From Tranzscheliella williamsii (taxonomy: Eukaryota > Basidiomycota > Ustilaginomycetes > Ustilaginales > Ustilaginaceae): a DNA stretch of 64,000 nt. The notes below the pieces were generated by a model, which saw only the letters and a list, made by a program, of their open reading frames with translations, ran no database searches and was not told the DNA's origin. Below, one piece after another: positions 1-8,522 of this stretch (the stretch's first letter is position 1; the number at the start of each line of letters is the position of its first letter). A program made the position numbers and the translations under genes. Location: contig JALBYF010000005.1 of NCBI GenBank assembly GCA_023212725.1, positions 248,001 through 312,000 on the forward strand. The letters run 5' to 3'.

Positions 1-2148
1 CGGCTGAGAGGAATGCATGTTGAAGCCAACATCGCCAAAGCCTTCTTCACTTGGCCCAGCCATGCTGAGCAAGTCGCCAGGGCCGACCATGGTCCTTGCC
101 GTGGGAGTTTTCAGAGGCGGATCTGGATGTCCCCAGGGCGTCTTGACATTGTACTGCGGTGTTGCAGCCGCGCGTTTCTGCTTTGGGCTCGACGAGGGGC
201 TGGAAGTAGGATCGCCTTGACGCCCTTTTCTGTCATGGGTTGCAGATTTAGGAAGGGGTGTGTTGCTGCGCTTAGAAGGATTCGCCCAATTCTGAAAATT
301 ACTGAAGTAGTCTTCACCGCCATACACAGAAGGCTCGGCTTTGGATCTTGGCTGTGGTAGAAAGCGCTGCCTGAGCTTGTCCATGCCACCCTTCTCATAG
401 AACTCTGAAGGTAAAGGGAAGCAAGCCAGATCGTTGATTGACTTTTCCGTGCGCATGACCTCTTTGGTAAGGCCAAGGTAGGTGTGCGCGGTATGGAACG
501 TAACCCGCGAAAGTCGAGCTAGGATGACTTGGACGATATGAGCAGCAGCTTTAGGGAACTTTTTGGTGAGTCGTTTGAATGCTTCGGCGGGAATCACGGC
601 CAAGGTGGTGTCGACCGTGGCCCGAGCGACGGTGCCGGCACCCTGACGGCGATTAGCTTCCGCCTGGCGGTTGGTGGCGTGCATGCTGCTCATAGCGCTC
701 AAGATCGAGCCGGGGGTTGTGGGTCCACCTGTGTCAAGTCCTGCCTGTAAAGAGGAAGCTCGGCCTTGGAAGAAAGGAGACTGTGGTGGATGGGCTGCAT
801 TTGCAACCGGCGTTGCTGCTGGGGAGTGGTAAGGGGCAGGGGAAAAATGCGAGAAGGGCGCCGTGGCTTGAGCGGGCGGCATCTGCAGGTCGGGGGCGAG
901 ACTGAGGGATGGCGAAGCATCGTCCATGGCTTCATTGGGGTCAATTACAGTGCTGGTTTCTCCCTCTTGCACGGTCATAGAGCCGGCGGAAGAGTTTGTC
1001 CTCGAGTGCGAGCCCTTGGTCACGGCCCGAGCACCGGGTGCAATCAGACGCTCAATGGCCCCCTCGGTGGACATAGCTGCTGGGACATTGCGGAGCGCAG
1101 CAGCGTTGAGCTGCAGTTGGGCAGCCTGTGACGGGGGGTTGAAGGCTGAAGTATGGGGAGAGGTGGGAGCTGTGAGACTTTCGGCTCCTGGTACACTCTT
1201 TTTGCTTCGGAGATGAGAGTTTGAGCTGAGATTGATGTTGCGATCCATTACGAAAGGGTTGAGGTTGTAGGCCAGGTGCGATTCGCTGGACGCACCTGCG
1301 TTTCCATTATCTCCGAAAGACAGTTTGACATCTTCGGTAAACAGGCTCAGGATGGTAAAAAGACTGCTGAGAGTACCTCCGCTTTCCACTTCGTTGAGAA
1401 GCTGGTAGCCATTGTCATCTTCATCCTCCACGGCGCCAGCACCCAATTCTGAGGCTGCAGATGGAAGCGGGGCATATACCTGGACGTGCCCGTCGATCAC
1501 AATGTAGAATGAGAAGTCGGTGTCGAGGGAGAGGCTGTCGCCGGCTACAAGTCTTCTTGTCTGCAAATGGCGGGCCAGCTCATGGAAAACAGGCTTTTCG
1601 AGGAAGCCAAAGATACGAATGGCTTGCAAGAAATCATCAAGGTAATTGTGAAAACTTCCCCTGTCGTGATCGCCTCCAGCTGAGGCGACATCAGGGTTGA
1701 GGTTAAACCCTTCGTCTCTTGTTAGCGGCACTTCGCGGAGGCGCTCGTACTTGTTGAGGTGTCGATAGCGGAGCCAAACGAAAGCAGCAACGCAGAAGCA
1801 TGCGAAGAGCAGAGCTAGCGAAGGGAAGTTAAGCTGCAGCGTAAGACTGTAATGCAGCACAGTGTAGACGATCCTGGGGATGGTGATGGTGCAAAATGTT
1901 GCTAGAACCCTTAAAAGATTGAGCGAGGCAAGAACGACGCGAAGGATGCCGTCCACGAGAGCAATGATGGGATTGCGATCATCGGTGTAGGACCCAGAAG
2001 CGTGAGCTGCGGCGGTGGTAGCCGTCTCCGCAGCACTGACGGCGAGACTGAGAGCGGATCCCAGTGTGTCGGTGGAAGCAGCTTCAGCCGTTGTGGCAGG
2101 GCCAGCTGCAGTCAGAGCAGACGCAACGGCTGGAGACAGCTGCGACAT
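1..2148 (-). CDS. NTE1: Lysophospholipase Nte1 (neuropathy target esterase homologue), 5' part
   Basis: The frame is open from the ATG at 2148 to the left edge: 716 codons with no stop, so the gene is partial. The N-terminus (MSQLSPAVASALTAAG) and its layout match fungal Nte1. This ER-membrane phospholipase deacylates phosphatidylcholine to glycerophosphocholine. Two hydrophobic stretches at about residues 62-92 and 107-126 look like membrane segments. They are followed by the basic RYRHLNKYERLREVPL junction, and from about residue 165 by the first cyclic-nucleotide-binding-like domain (DSLSLDTDFSFYIVIDGHVQ). A Ser/Thr/Pro-rich spacer follows. The catalytic patatin domain (GxSxG) lies outside the window and could not be checked. 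The gene is divergent from the inositol 5-phosphatase gene. The family call is firm; the rest of the gene cannot be assessed. Confidence 0.9.
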   Translation of the reverse strand, partial: MSQLSPAVASALTAAGPATTAEAASTDTLGSALSLAVSAAETATTAAAHASGSYTDDRNPIIALVDGILRVVLASLNLLRVLATFCTITIPRIVYTVLHYSLTLQLNFPSLALLFACFCVAAFVWLRYRHLNKYERLREVPLTRDEGFNLNPDVASAGGDHDRGSFHNYLDDFLQAIRIFGFLEKPVFHELARHLQTRRLVAGDSLSLDTDFSFYIVIDGHVQVYAPLPSAASELGAGAVEDEDDNGYQLLNEVESGGTLSSLFTILSLFTEDVKLSFGDNGNAGASSESHLAYNLNPFVMDRNINLSSNSHLRSKKSVPGAESLTAPTSPHTSAFNPPSQAAQLQLNAAALRNVPAAMSTEGAIERLIAPGARAVTKGSHSRTNSSAGSMTVQEGETSTVIDPNEAMDDASPSLSLAPDLQMPPAQATAPFSHFSPAPYHSPAATPVANAAHPPQSPFFQGRASSLQAGLDTGGPTTPGSILSAMSSMHATNRQAEANRRQGAGTVARATVDTTLAVIPAEAFKRLTKKFPKAAAHIVQVILARLSRVTFHTAHTYLGLTKEVMRTEKSINDLACFPLPSEFYEKGGMDKLRQRFLPQPRSKAEPSVYGGEDYFSNFQNWANPSKRSNTPLPKSATHDRKGRQGDPTSSPSSSPKQKRAAATPQYNVKTPWGHPDPPLKTPTARTMVGPGDLLSMAGPSEEGFGDVGFNMHSSQP

Positions 2149-3081
2149 GTTCAAGAGGGCCGATTCGGTCACTTGCTGCTCGTCGGATCGATAGCAAACA
2201 CATCCACCGTCATCCTGTTGCAAGCTAGCGTTGAGAGTCGAAGAGAAGACCGAACCAAATCTGGTCACTTGTCGCAATCGCCAGATCGGCACGATGGTCT
2301 GAGCGAATTTTACCAGCTTAATCTAACATACTTATCCGCTCCTATGCAATTTTGAATCGCGCGGGTAATATGCATGGCGCTGATCAGCACTATGCACGCA
2401 GGCAGGTTATAGACTTGTGTGGCCAACTGAAGTGCGGACTTGCTGCCGTCCAGCCAAGCTAGGAGCCAAGATGGCAGAGGGAAAGGCAGAAGACGCAGAA
2501 AGTCCCGTAGATAGTCCCACACATGCTGTTCTGTCCGTGACAAGTGTGAAACACACATAGGATAGGACGCTGGATTGCATGGTGGCTACGAAGACGGACC
2601 CAACGATTCACGATTGGCGCAGTGGAGATGGGCTTATGGGTAAGTTCTGACGCGATCTTGCTGATGTTTTTGAAACACCGATCATGCTTTGCCTGGGCTG
2701 GTCGATAGCCGAGCCTCACTCGCTATTTCGCTGCGTAGCGCAACCGATGGACATAGCGCGGCCAGTTAGGAGCATCACCCTACGCCAACCTTCAAGCCGA
2801 CCATATGGCGCTGCCCCAGAGACCCGCGTTCCTGCGCAGCCAAGCGTGTCTACTAGCGACAGAGGTGGGCTCAGCAAATTGACTAGCCTCCTAAGCTTGA
2901 CTCACTATTTAGCTCTTACTAGATCCTAAGCACACGCTCTGGAGCCAATACTCATTTTGCCAGATACCTTCACATTGCGCCGCTTGCTCCGCTTGCATAC
3001 CTACGCACATCGACACGGCCTGGTCGCGCTCTATCCTGGCAAAACATATGCGGCCCGGGGCTATGGAGAGCCGTGGCCAAC
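2149..3081. promoter_or_regulatory. Shared upstream region of NTE1 and the inositol 5-phosphatase
   Basis: About 930 bp separate two divergent starts, so both promoters must lie here. Only short reading frames occur and none looks like a protein. I found no convincing named binding site. The call rests on position alone. Confidence 0.5.
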
Positions 3082-6000
3082 ATGTCGTCGTCACCATCGC
3101 CCGCGCCGGCCCAACAGCATAGCCAAGAGCATATTCAAGAGCATACTCAACAGCATAGCCAAGAGCATAGCCAAGAGCATAGCCAAGAGCATAGCCAAGA
3201 GCAGGGTTTGGATCCACACCTAGCGCAAAACCACCCGCCTCTGCAAGCAAGGCTACAGGCCCTGCTTCAACCCCATTCCTACTCCATCTCAGCACCGTCT
3301 GCCACTTCTCTCACTTCCGATACGGGTGTCCCGAATCATGGCAAATCCACTCCAAGCGTCACTTCGTGCAGTAGCAATCGCGATGCAGAGATGTCGCCAT
3401 CTCCGAAGGCGAAAAGGCAACGTCGTCGGATCGGCGCCGAACCCGTGATTTCTCGATCGATATCGCCACCAGCGGCCAAGCCGACCCGACTAGATGTGAC
3501 TTCGCCCCAGTCTCTGGCCACTCATCGGGATGCAGCGACCGATGCGTATGGCTCTCCTTCGCCGTCATCGGGCCCATCACGGGCATCTAGCCTCGACCCT
3601 TCGCTGATTCCTCCTACCGCAGAAATGGCCGCTCCAAGTTCCTCTCGCGCAGCACCGCATGCTCGTCAACGTCCCTCCATCAAGGTGCGCATCATAACCT
3701 GGAATATGCACGATAGCCTTCCAAAGGGCGACCTCGAGGTCCTTCTAGGTAAGGTAGGTACCTACGTGGCCCCAGCTGCTGATTGGGACGTCAGTATGGA
3801 CTCCGCCGATGAGCAAGACTCGAGCGATGATGCTTCAGACAGCAGGGGAAGATTCGTCGTTGGTCAGGAAAGCACTCCAAGAGCGGATCGCATTCCACCC
3901 TTACCGCACGACGACTCGCACCCTTATCACCTTCTGGTCATTGCTGGCCAAGAATGTCCCTGGGGCGATGGAAAACGTCTTGCCACCAGCGTGGGCATGG
4001 CCGGCGAGCTCAGTGATATAGGCAAACAGAAGGATCGCTCGGCCAAAGAGAAAGCACGACAGACCAGGATGACTGAAAAGGAAAAAGAGAGGCAAAAGTC
4101 AGGAGACAGTCTGCTATCTTCCTCGACCGAAACTAAACCGTCCGCGACTCCATCAACGCAATGGCCGAGCGCAGAGGAAGGCCTTCCAACAACTTCCACT
4201 CGAGAAAGCGGTGTACAGAATGGCAAGGAGAGTGGTTTTCCGTTTCTATCTGCTCCGCTTTCTCTCTCTCTTCCTGGTCAGGGTTTGTCCTCACCCTGGA
4301 TCGGCGGGTCACAAGCATCCGGTTATGGCGGAAGCTTTGATTCAACCCAGGCTGAACCTGGCGCAGACGATAAGTTGGGCACCTGGCCCAGCATCGGTGG
4401 GACCGGTTGGAGTGACCTATGTGAAGATTGGCTTTGCAAGAATCAGACCGCCAAGAGGGACAAAGACGTCAAGGACAAATCTTTCATCAGTGGTGCAAGA
4501 CTTGCTCGTGCTTTGTCACAGACGGCTAGTTCAAAAAGGGAGACGACCCCGTCCCATGAAGCATTCCAACGTGGGCTCCCAGCAAAGTCGGTTTCAGCTG
4601 CTGTCACGCCAGATTTGTCCAGAGCTGCCAGCCCCATCGGCTTGCAGATGAGCGCCAGCGCTCCAGGAACCCCCAATCAGAGTACCTTTGAAGGTCTGAA
4701 CAGTTTTGCCGACGGTATGGGTATGCCCAGTTCGCCTACTGTTGCGGAGAAACGGAGACTGCTCCCCAAGTTGAACCTCAGGCCAGCCGACCTCGTCCGC
4801 AAACATTCCTCAGCCGCCAAACCACCGATTCAGAGCCTCACCGGCAGCGAGTATGTGACATCTCCTGTTCTCGTGTCGCCAAGCGTGTCGCTTCCTCCTA
4901 TCGACCAACACTTTGCGGTCCCAACCTCCAATAGTCAATCCTTCGAAGGGCCACCTCCCTCACGGTCAAGCGGCCTGCTCTCGGTTCCTGCGAGGGCATC
5001 CATGAATCTTTCAACTTCTTTGAGCAGCCTCTCCGATGTCGTCGAGGTCGGCGCGGAAGCTGAGCTTCAGACACCGGTCGGAGCTGGGACGGCGCTTCAA
5101 ATAGAGCCTCCTACTCCTTCACGATCGCCTTCCCCGCTTCCAGTAAACGCAAATGGCGACAAGGAGTACAAACGAGCTAGCTCGCCTCTCCCGTGTACGA
5201 GCCCAAATCCGCTCGGTGAGGGGGGCTTAAGATACTTGTCCGAACAGCCCGCGACCGACAGCACGCCCAAGTCGCTTGGACCTTATGAGCTGGTCATTAA
5301 GGAACGTATGATGGGCTGTTATATGGCTGTGTATGTATGGAGAGGATGTAAGGATCGGATTCGAGGCGCTTCGCGGTCCCACGTCAAGTCGGGTTTGCTG
5401 GCCGGACGACTCGGAAACAAAGGCGGCGTTGGCATCTCAGTGAAGCTGGGCTGTACCCGTCTACTATTCGTCAACGCACATCTTGCAGCCCACGAGGATA
5501 AGGTGGCACTGCGTCTCGCCAACGTCGCCAAGATCAAAGCAGCCTTGAAAGTTGATTCTTTCTTACCCCAGTCCGATCCTCGATCCAGGCTGGACGATAT
5601 CACTGAACAATTTGATCACTCGTTCTGGTTCGGAGACTTGAACTTCAGGATCGACATCTCACGACAGCATGCTGACTGGCTGCTGATGAACAAGAAATAT
5701 GATCAAGCTCTTGCGTTTGATCAGCTTGGGCAAGTTCTCAAAAAGGGCGAAGCCTTCAAAGGCTTCAAAGAAGCGCCGATTGCTTTTCCGCCCACATACA
5801 AATACGATGTTATGAAGACGCTCAAGATCAAGAGGGGCAGGACTCTCAACCTCATTAAGAGCGGCATCGACATCCCGACAGGTCTCACTGGCGGACTTCG
5901 AACAGCCACCTCCGAACTGTCTTCCAATCCACTCAGTAAAACAAGTATTCCCGAGGAAAAGGGCCTAGACGCGGACCCCACTAGCGAAACCGACGAAATC

Positions 6001-8172
6001 TACAGTACACATGGTCATGAAACGTCTGCTGCGTCCTCTGGGCCAGTGGCACTGATAAGCCGGGAACCCTCCACTGACCCCGAGGCGACGGCGACATCGC
6101 TAGTCTCGGCTCTCGATCAGAATAGCCCTGCTGAACTGCTTTCACACCATAGGATGAGAAAGGCCGCTGATACAGATGCTGGTGTCGAAGGCGAGCCTTC
6201 GGATGAAGATCGAGGTTCTGTAATCTCTTCCGCTTTTGACTCAGTCGGCTCGTCATCGGGCTTCGCGACGTCCGTTCAGTCCCAGAACAGGCAGATGTAT
6301 CCGCAAGCAGAGGAAGCCTTCTCGCTTGCTAAGGAGAGACAGTTGGAGGATGAACGGCTCCTAGCAGAGAACACGAGTGCTGCCCAAGGTGCCAAATTCT
6401 TTTCCCCTGGGGCTGCCATCAAAGCTAAGTTGAAGATCCTGGAAATGGTACGAACTGCAACTCCCTCAAACCTGAAAGAGAAGATGTCCGGCCAATCTGA
6501 ATCAAGCGGCGGCGGGATAGGAGGCAGAAAGAAATGGTTAAGTGGTCTCACAGATTCCCCTCGTAAGGCGGTTGCAACGGAGTCCAGCTCAGGCGACAAT
6601 GCCTCGATAGATGGGTCTGTCGGGTCAGCAGCCTCCGGCGTGGACCGCTTACCATCGGCACAAAATCAGAACATTGCTGCAGAGTGCACCAACGCGCCCT
6701 CAGCGGATGCAGACGTCGATGATATGTCGAGAATTGAAGAAAGCGGAACCGGGGAGCCCCATTATTTTTCTTCCGCGGGTAAGGAAACTGTGAGCGAGCA
6801 GTCACTTATGCGGAGCTCCTCACAAGTGTCGCGAGCCAGTGACAAAGCTGCCAAGGCTCACAGAGAAGCAAAGTACCCACACCTTAGCGGAGCGACTGCA
6901 GAACAGATCGACTACCTGGAAGCCCAACCCTACGACACCAGTGCAAAGCAGAGGGTGCCTTCATGGTGCGACCGTGTGCTGTTCCGGTCTACTGTCCCTG
7001 TCGACCAAGACGATGACTCTGACATGGATGACAGCATGAAAGGAGCTCAGCACGAACAGCGCCTCGGTTCCCGGGTTGGTAGCGCCCTGTCTCACGCGCT
7101 GATCATGCCACTGAGACAAGCTGCTGAGCGCCGGCAGCAGCTGCACGCGCAAAGAAGCACGTCCAGTGGCCAGATGGCGGCCGTGGCTGACGATTCTAGC
7201 CTCGCCTTCACTCCAGAGCATTCCATTCCAGCCGAGACCAGCCTGCCGAACCCCACCACCCGTAAAGTGGGCCTGCCTCATAGAGATAGGATGTCTTGCT
7301 CAGTCCTACCAACTGGCGATTCCGAAGCAACGAGCCTGCAAGCCAAGACTAGGCTGCTAGCCGACATAGAGCCGAATAGAGCACCGCGCCTTCTGCAGCG
7401 CTTTTTGCATCCTGCCCGGACGCGGCACCAAAGCCGTGCGCTGAGCCCCAGTTTGACTACGTACGACCTGACGAGCGCGTCGCGCGACGACACTTGGTCG
7501 CTGACCGAGGAGGGTGACGCCCTAGTCGCCCCATCGCCGGGCTTTGCACGAGGCCCTGCTGCGGGCCTGGGACTGCGTATGGATGGCAAAGCGATTAGCT
7601 CGGTTGACCTGCCAAGCCAGTTGGAGGGCAGGGACAGCCACTTCCACGGCGTCAGAAGCGAACTCTCGCCGCTTGTGCTGGACGAGGGTGAGCGTAAGCT
7701 TCCCATACCGGTACGGCGGTCGTCGGCCTCTGTGTCGCGCCTGCCTCTGGCGGTTTCGGAGAGCGCCAGGCCGCCTGCATCTGCGCCAGCGGAAACCCGG
7801 CGCGCCGAGCGGAGGGCTCCTGTTGACAATGACGCTGGAGCGCGCCCAGCGGCGCCGCCGGGGCCGTGGACGCGCCGGTCGCAGTCGGGCTCGTTCGGCG
7901 GCTCGTGGATGGACAGCCTGTCGTCGCATCTGCCCGCGTTCCTGGCGCCGGCGATCTCGGCGCTGCGGCCGCACCACGCCGCGGCGCGCGACGGCGAGGT
8001 GGGCCGCACCGCCAGCCAGCCACTTGCCCCCACGCCGGATGCGCTCGTCGGCCCCCGCACCGGCCGCATCGAGTGCCTGCTCTACAAAGCCCTCGACGAC
8101 CGCGAGATGCGCGCCCTCGAAGGCCGCTCCGACCACCGCCCCGTCATCTTTGTCGGCGCTATCGGCATCTGA
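3082..8172 (+). CDS. Inositol polyphosphate 5-phosphatase (IPPc domain) with three long insertions
   Basis: The product is 1,696 aa from the first ATG; the frame extends 9 nt upstream to a GTG but no further ATG. All IPPc signatures are present but far apart. RIITWNMHDS is at about residue 203 and VIAGQECPW at about 286. MMGCYMAVYVWRG starts near 743 and FVNAHLAAH is near 797. FWFGDLNFRID (Mg and phosphate binding) is near 848, PPTYKYD near 904, PSWCDRVLF near 1293, and the catalytic SDHRPVIF near 1683. The family removes the 5-phosphate from phosphoinositides or soluble inositol phosphates. There is no Sac1 domain, so this is not a full synaptojanin. The inserts are Ser/Pro-rich and probably disordered. 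The N-terminus carries a His-Ser-Gln-Glu repeat coded by a 12-nt tandem repeat. No intron is required. Substrate preference cannot be read from the sequence. Confidence 0.88.
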   Translation: MSSSPSPAPAQQHSQEHIQEHTQQHSQEHSQEHSQEHSQEQGLDPHLAQNHPPLQARLQALLQPHSYSISAPSATSLTSDTGVPNHGKSTPSVTSCSSNRDAEMSPSPKAKRQRRRIGAEPVISRSISPPAAKPTRLDVTSPQSLATHRDAATDAYGSPSPSSGPSRASSLDPSLIPPTAEMAAPSSSRAAPHARQRPSIKVRIITWNMHDSLPKGDLEVLLGKVGTYVAPAADWDVSMDSADEQDSSDDASDSRGRFVVGQESTPRADRIPPLPHDDSHPYHLLVIAGQECPWGDGKRLATSVGMAGELSDIGKQKDRSAKEKARQTRMTEKEKERQKSGDSLLSSSTETKPSATPSTQWPSAEEGLPTTSTRESGVQNGKESGFPFLSAPLSLSLPGQGLSSPWIGGSQASGYGGSFDSTQAEPGADDKLGTWPSIGGTGWSDLCEDWLCKNQTAKRDKDVKDKSFISGARLARALSQTASSKRETTPSHEAFQRGLPAKSVSAAVTPDLSRAASPIGLQMSASAPGTPNQSTFEGLNSFADGMGMPSSPTVAEKRRLLPKLNLRPADLVRKHSSAAKPPIQSLTGSEYVTSPVLVSPSVSLPPIDQHFAVPTSNSQSFEGPPPSRSSGLLSVPARASMNLSTSLSSLSDVVEVGAEAELQTPVGAGTALQIEPPTPSRSPSPLPVNANGDKEYKRASSPLPCTSPNPLGEGGLRYLSEQPATDSTPKSLGPYELVIKERMMGCYMAVYVWRGCKDRIRGASRSHVKSGLLAGRLGNKGGVGISVKLGCTRLLFVNAHLAAHEDKVALRLANVAKIKAALKVDSFLPQSDPRSRLDDITEQFDHSFWFGDLNFRIDISRQHADWLLMNKKYDQALAFDQLGQVLKKGEAFKGFKEAPIAFPPTYKYDVMKTLKIKRGRTLNLIKSGIDIPTGLTGGLRTATSELSSNPLSKTSIPEEKGLDADPTSETDEIYSTHGHETSAASSGPVALISREPSTDPEATATSLVSALDQNSPAELLSHHRMRKAADTDAGVEGEPSDEDRGSVISSAFDSVGSSSGFATSVQSQNRQMYPQAEEAFSLAKERQLEDERLLAENTSAAQGAKFFSPGAAIKAKLKILEMVRTATPSNLKEKMSGQSESSGGGIGGRKKWLSGLTDSPRKAVATESSSGDNASIDGSVGSAASGVDRLPSAQNQNIAAECTNAPSADADVDDMSRIEESGTGEPHYFSSAGKETVSEQSLMRSSSQVSRASDKAAKAHREAKYPHLSGATAEQIDYLEAQPYDTSAKQRVPSWCDRVLFRSTVPVDQDDDSDMDDSMKGAQHEQRLGSRVGSALSHALIMPLRQAAERRQQLHAQRSTSSGQMAAVADDSSLAFTPEHSIPAETSLPNPTTRKVGLPHRDRMSCSVLPTGDSEATSLQAKTRLLADIEPNRAPRLLQRFLHPARTRHQSRALSPSLTTYDLTSASRDDTWSLTEEGDALVAPSPGFARGPAAGLGLRMDGKAISSVDLPSQLEGRDSHFHGVRSELSPLVLDEGERKLPIPVRRSSASVSRLPLAVSESARPPASAPAETRRAERRAPVDNDAGARPAAPPGPWTRRSQSGSFGGSWMDSLSSHLPAFLAPAISALRPHHAAARDGEVGRTASQPLAPTPDALVGPRTGRIECLLYKALDDREMRALEGRSDHRPVIFVGAIGI
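3118..3201 (+). repeat. In-frame 12-nt tandem repeat in the phosphatase N-terminus
   Basis: Seven consecutive 12-nt units with consensus CATAGCCAAGAG encode repeated HSQE. Units 1 and 4-7 are identical; units 2 and 3 carry substitutions (HIQE, HTQQ). The unit length keeps the frame, so copy-number change would lengthen or shorten the protein without a shift. Confidence 0.95.
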
Positions 8173-8522
8173 CCACCCTCCCCGCGCTTCTCTCCCAAGC
8201 TGGCTCCGTCCCAGCACGTCCCCTCCCATGTCCAACCTAGCCATCTTCGCACAGCACAGCACAGCACAGCACAGCACAGCACAGCACAGCACAGCACAGC
8301 ACAGCACAGCACAGCACAGCACACGAATAGATACTGATACCCGGCGGCGAGGGCTATGCGCATGCTTACGCTGTCAAGCCTGTGCTTGTGCGGGGAACAC
8401 GGACAAAGAGCTGCGCAGAGCGGACGCGGGGGATACGCGTTATACTGCTACGAGCGGCGTGAGGATGTACATGTAGGTGTGGGGGGGAGTAAGGGGGGCT
8501 CGGCGGGAGCTTTTGGGGGGGT
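8173..8522. other. Convergent 3' intergenic gap
   Basis: About 350 bp lie between the stop of the 5-phosphatase (+) and the stop of the eIF3L gene (-). Apart from the ACAGC microsatellite and a short G-run at about 8478-8523, I see no gene or clear structure. Confidence 0.6.
8251..8320. repeat. (ACAGC)14 microsatellite
   Basis: Fourteen perfect ACAGC pentamers lie 78 bp after the stop of the 5-phosphatase, in the gap between two convergent genes. The tract is probably transcribed in one or both 3' UTRs. Reading frames through it (LCCAVLCCAV-type) are artefacts of the repeat. Confidence 0.97.

Noticed and set aside
7522..8322. Minus-strand frame ending in a Leu-Cys-Cys-Ala-Val repeat, and the overlapping plus-strand frame at 7544-8476
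   Set aside because: Both are shadows of the GC-rich 3' end of the 5-phosphatase and of the ACAGC microsatellite.
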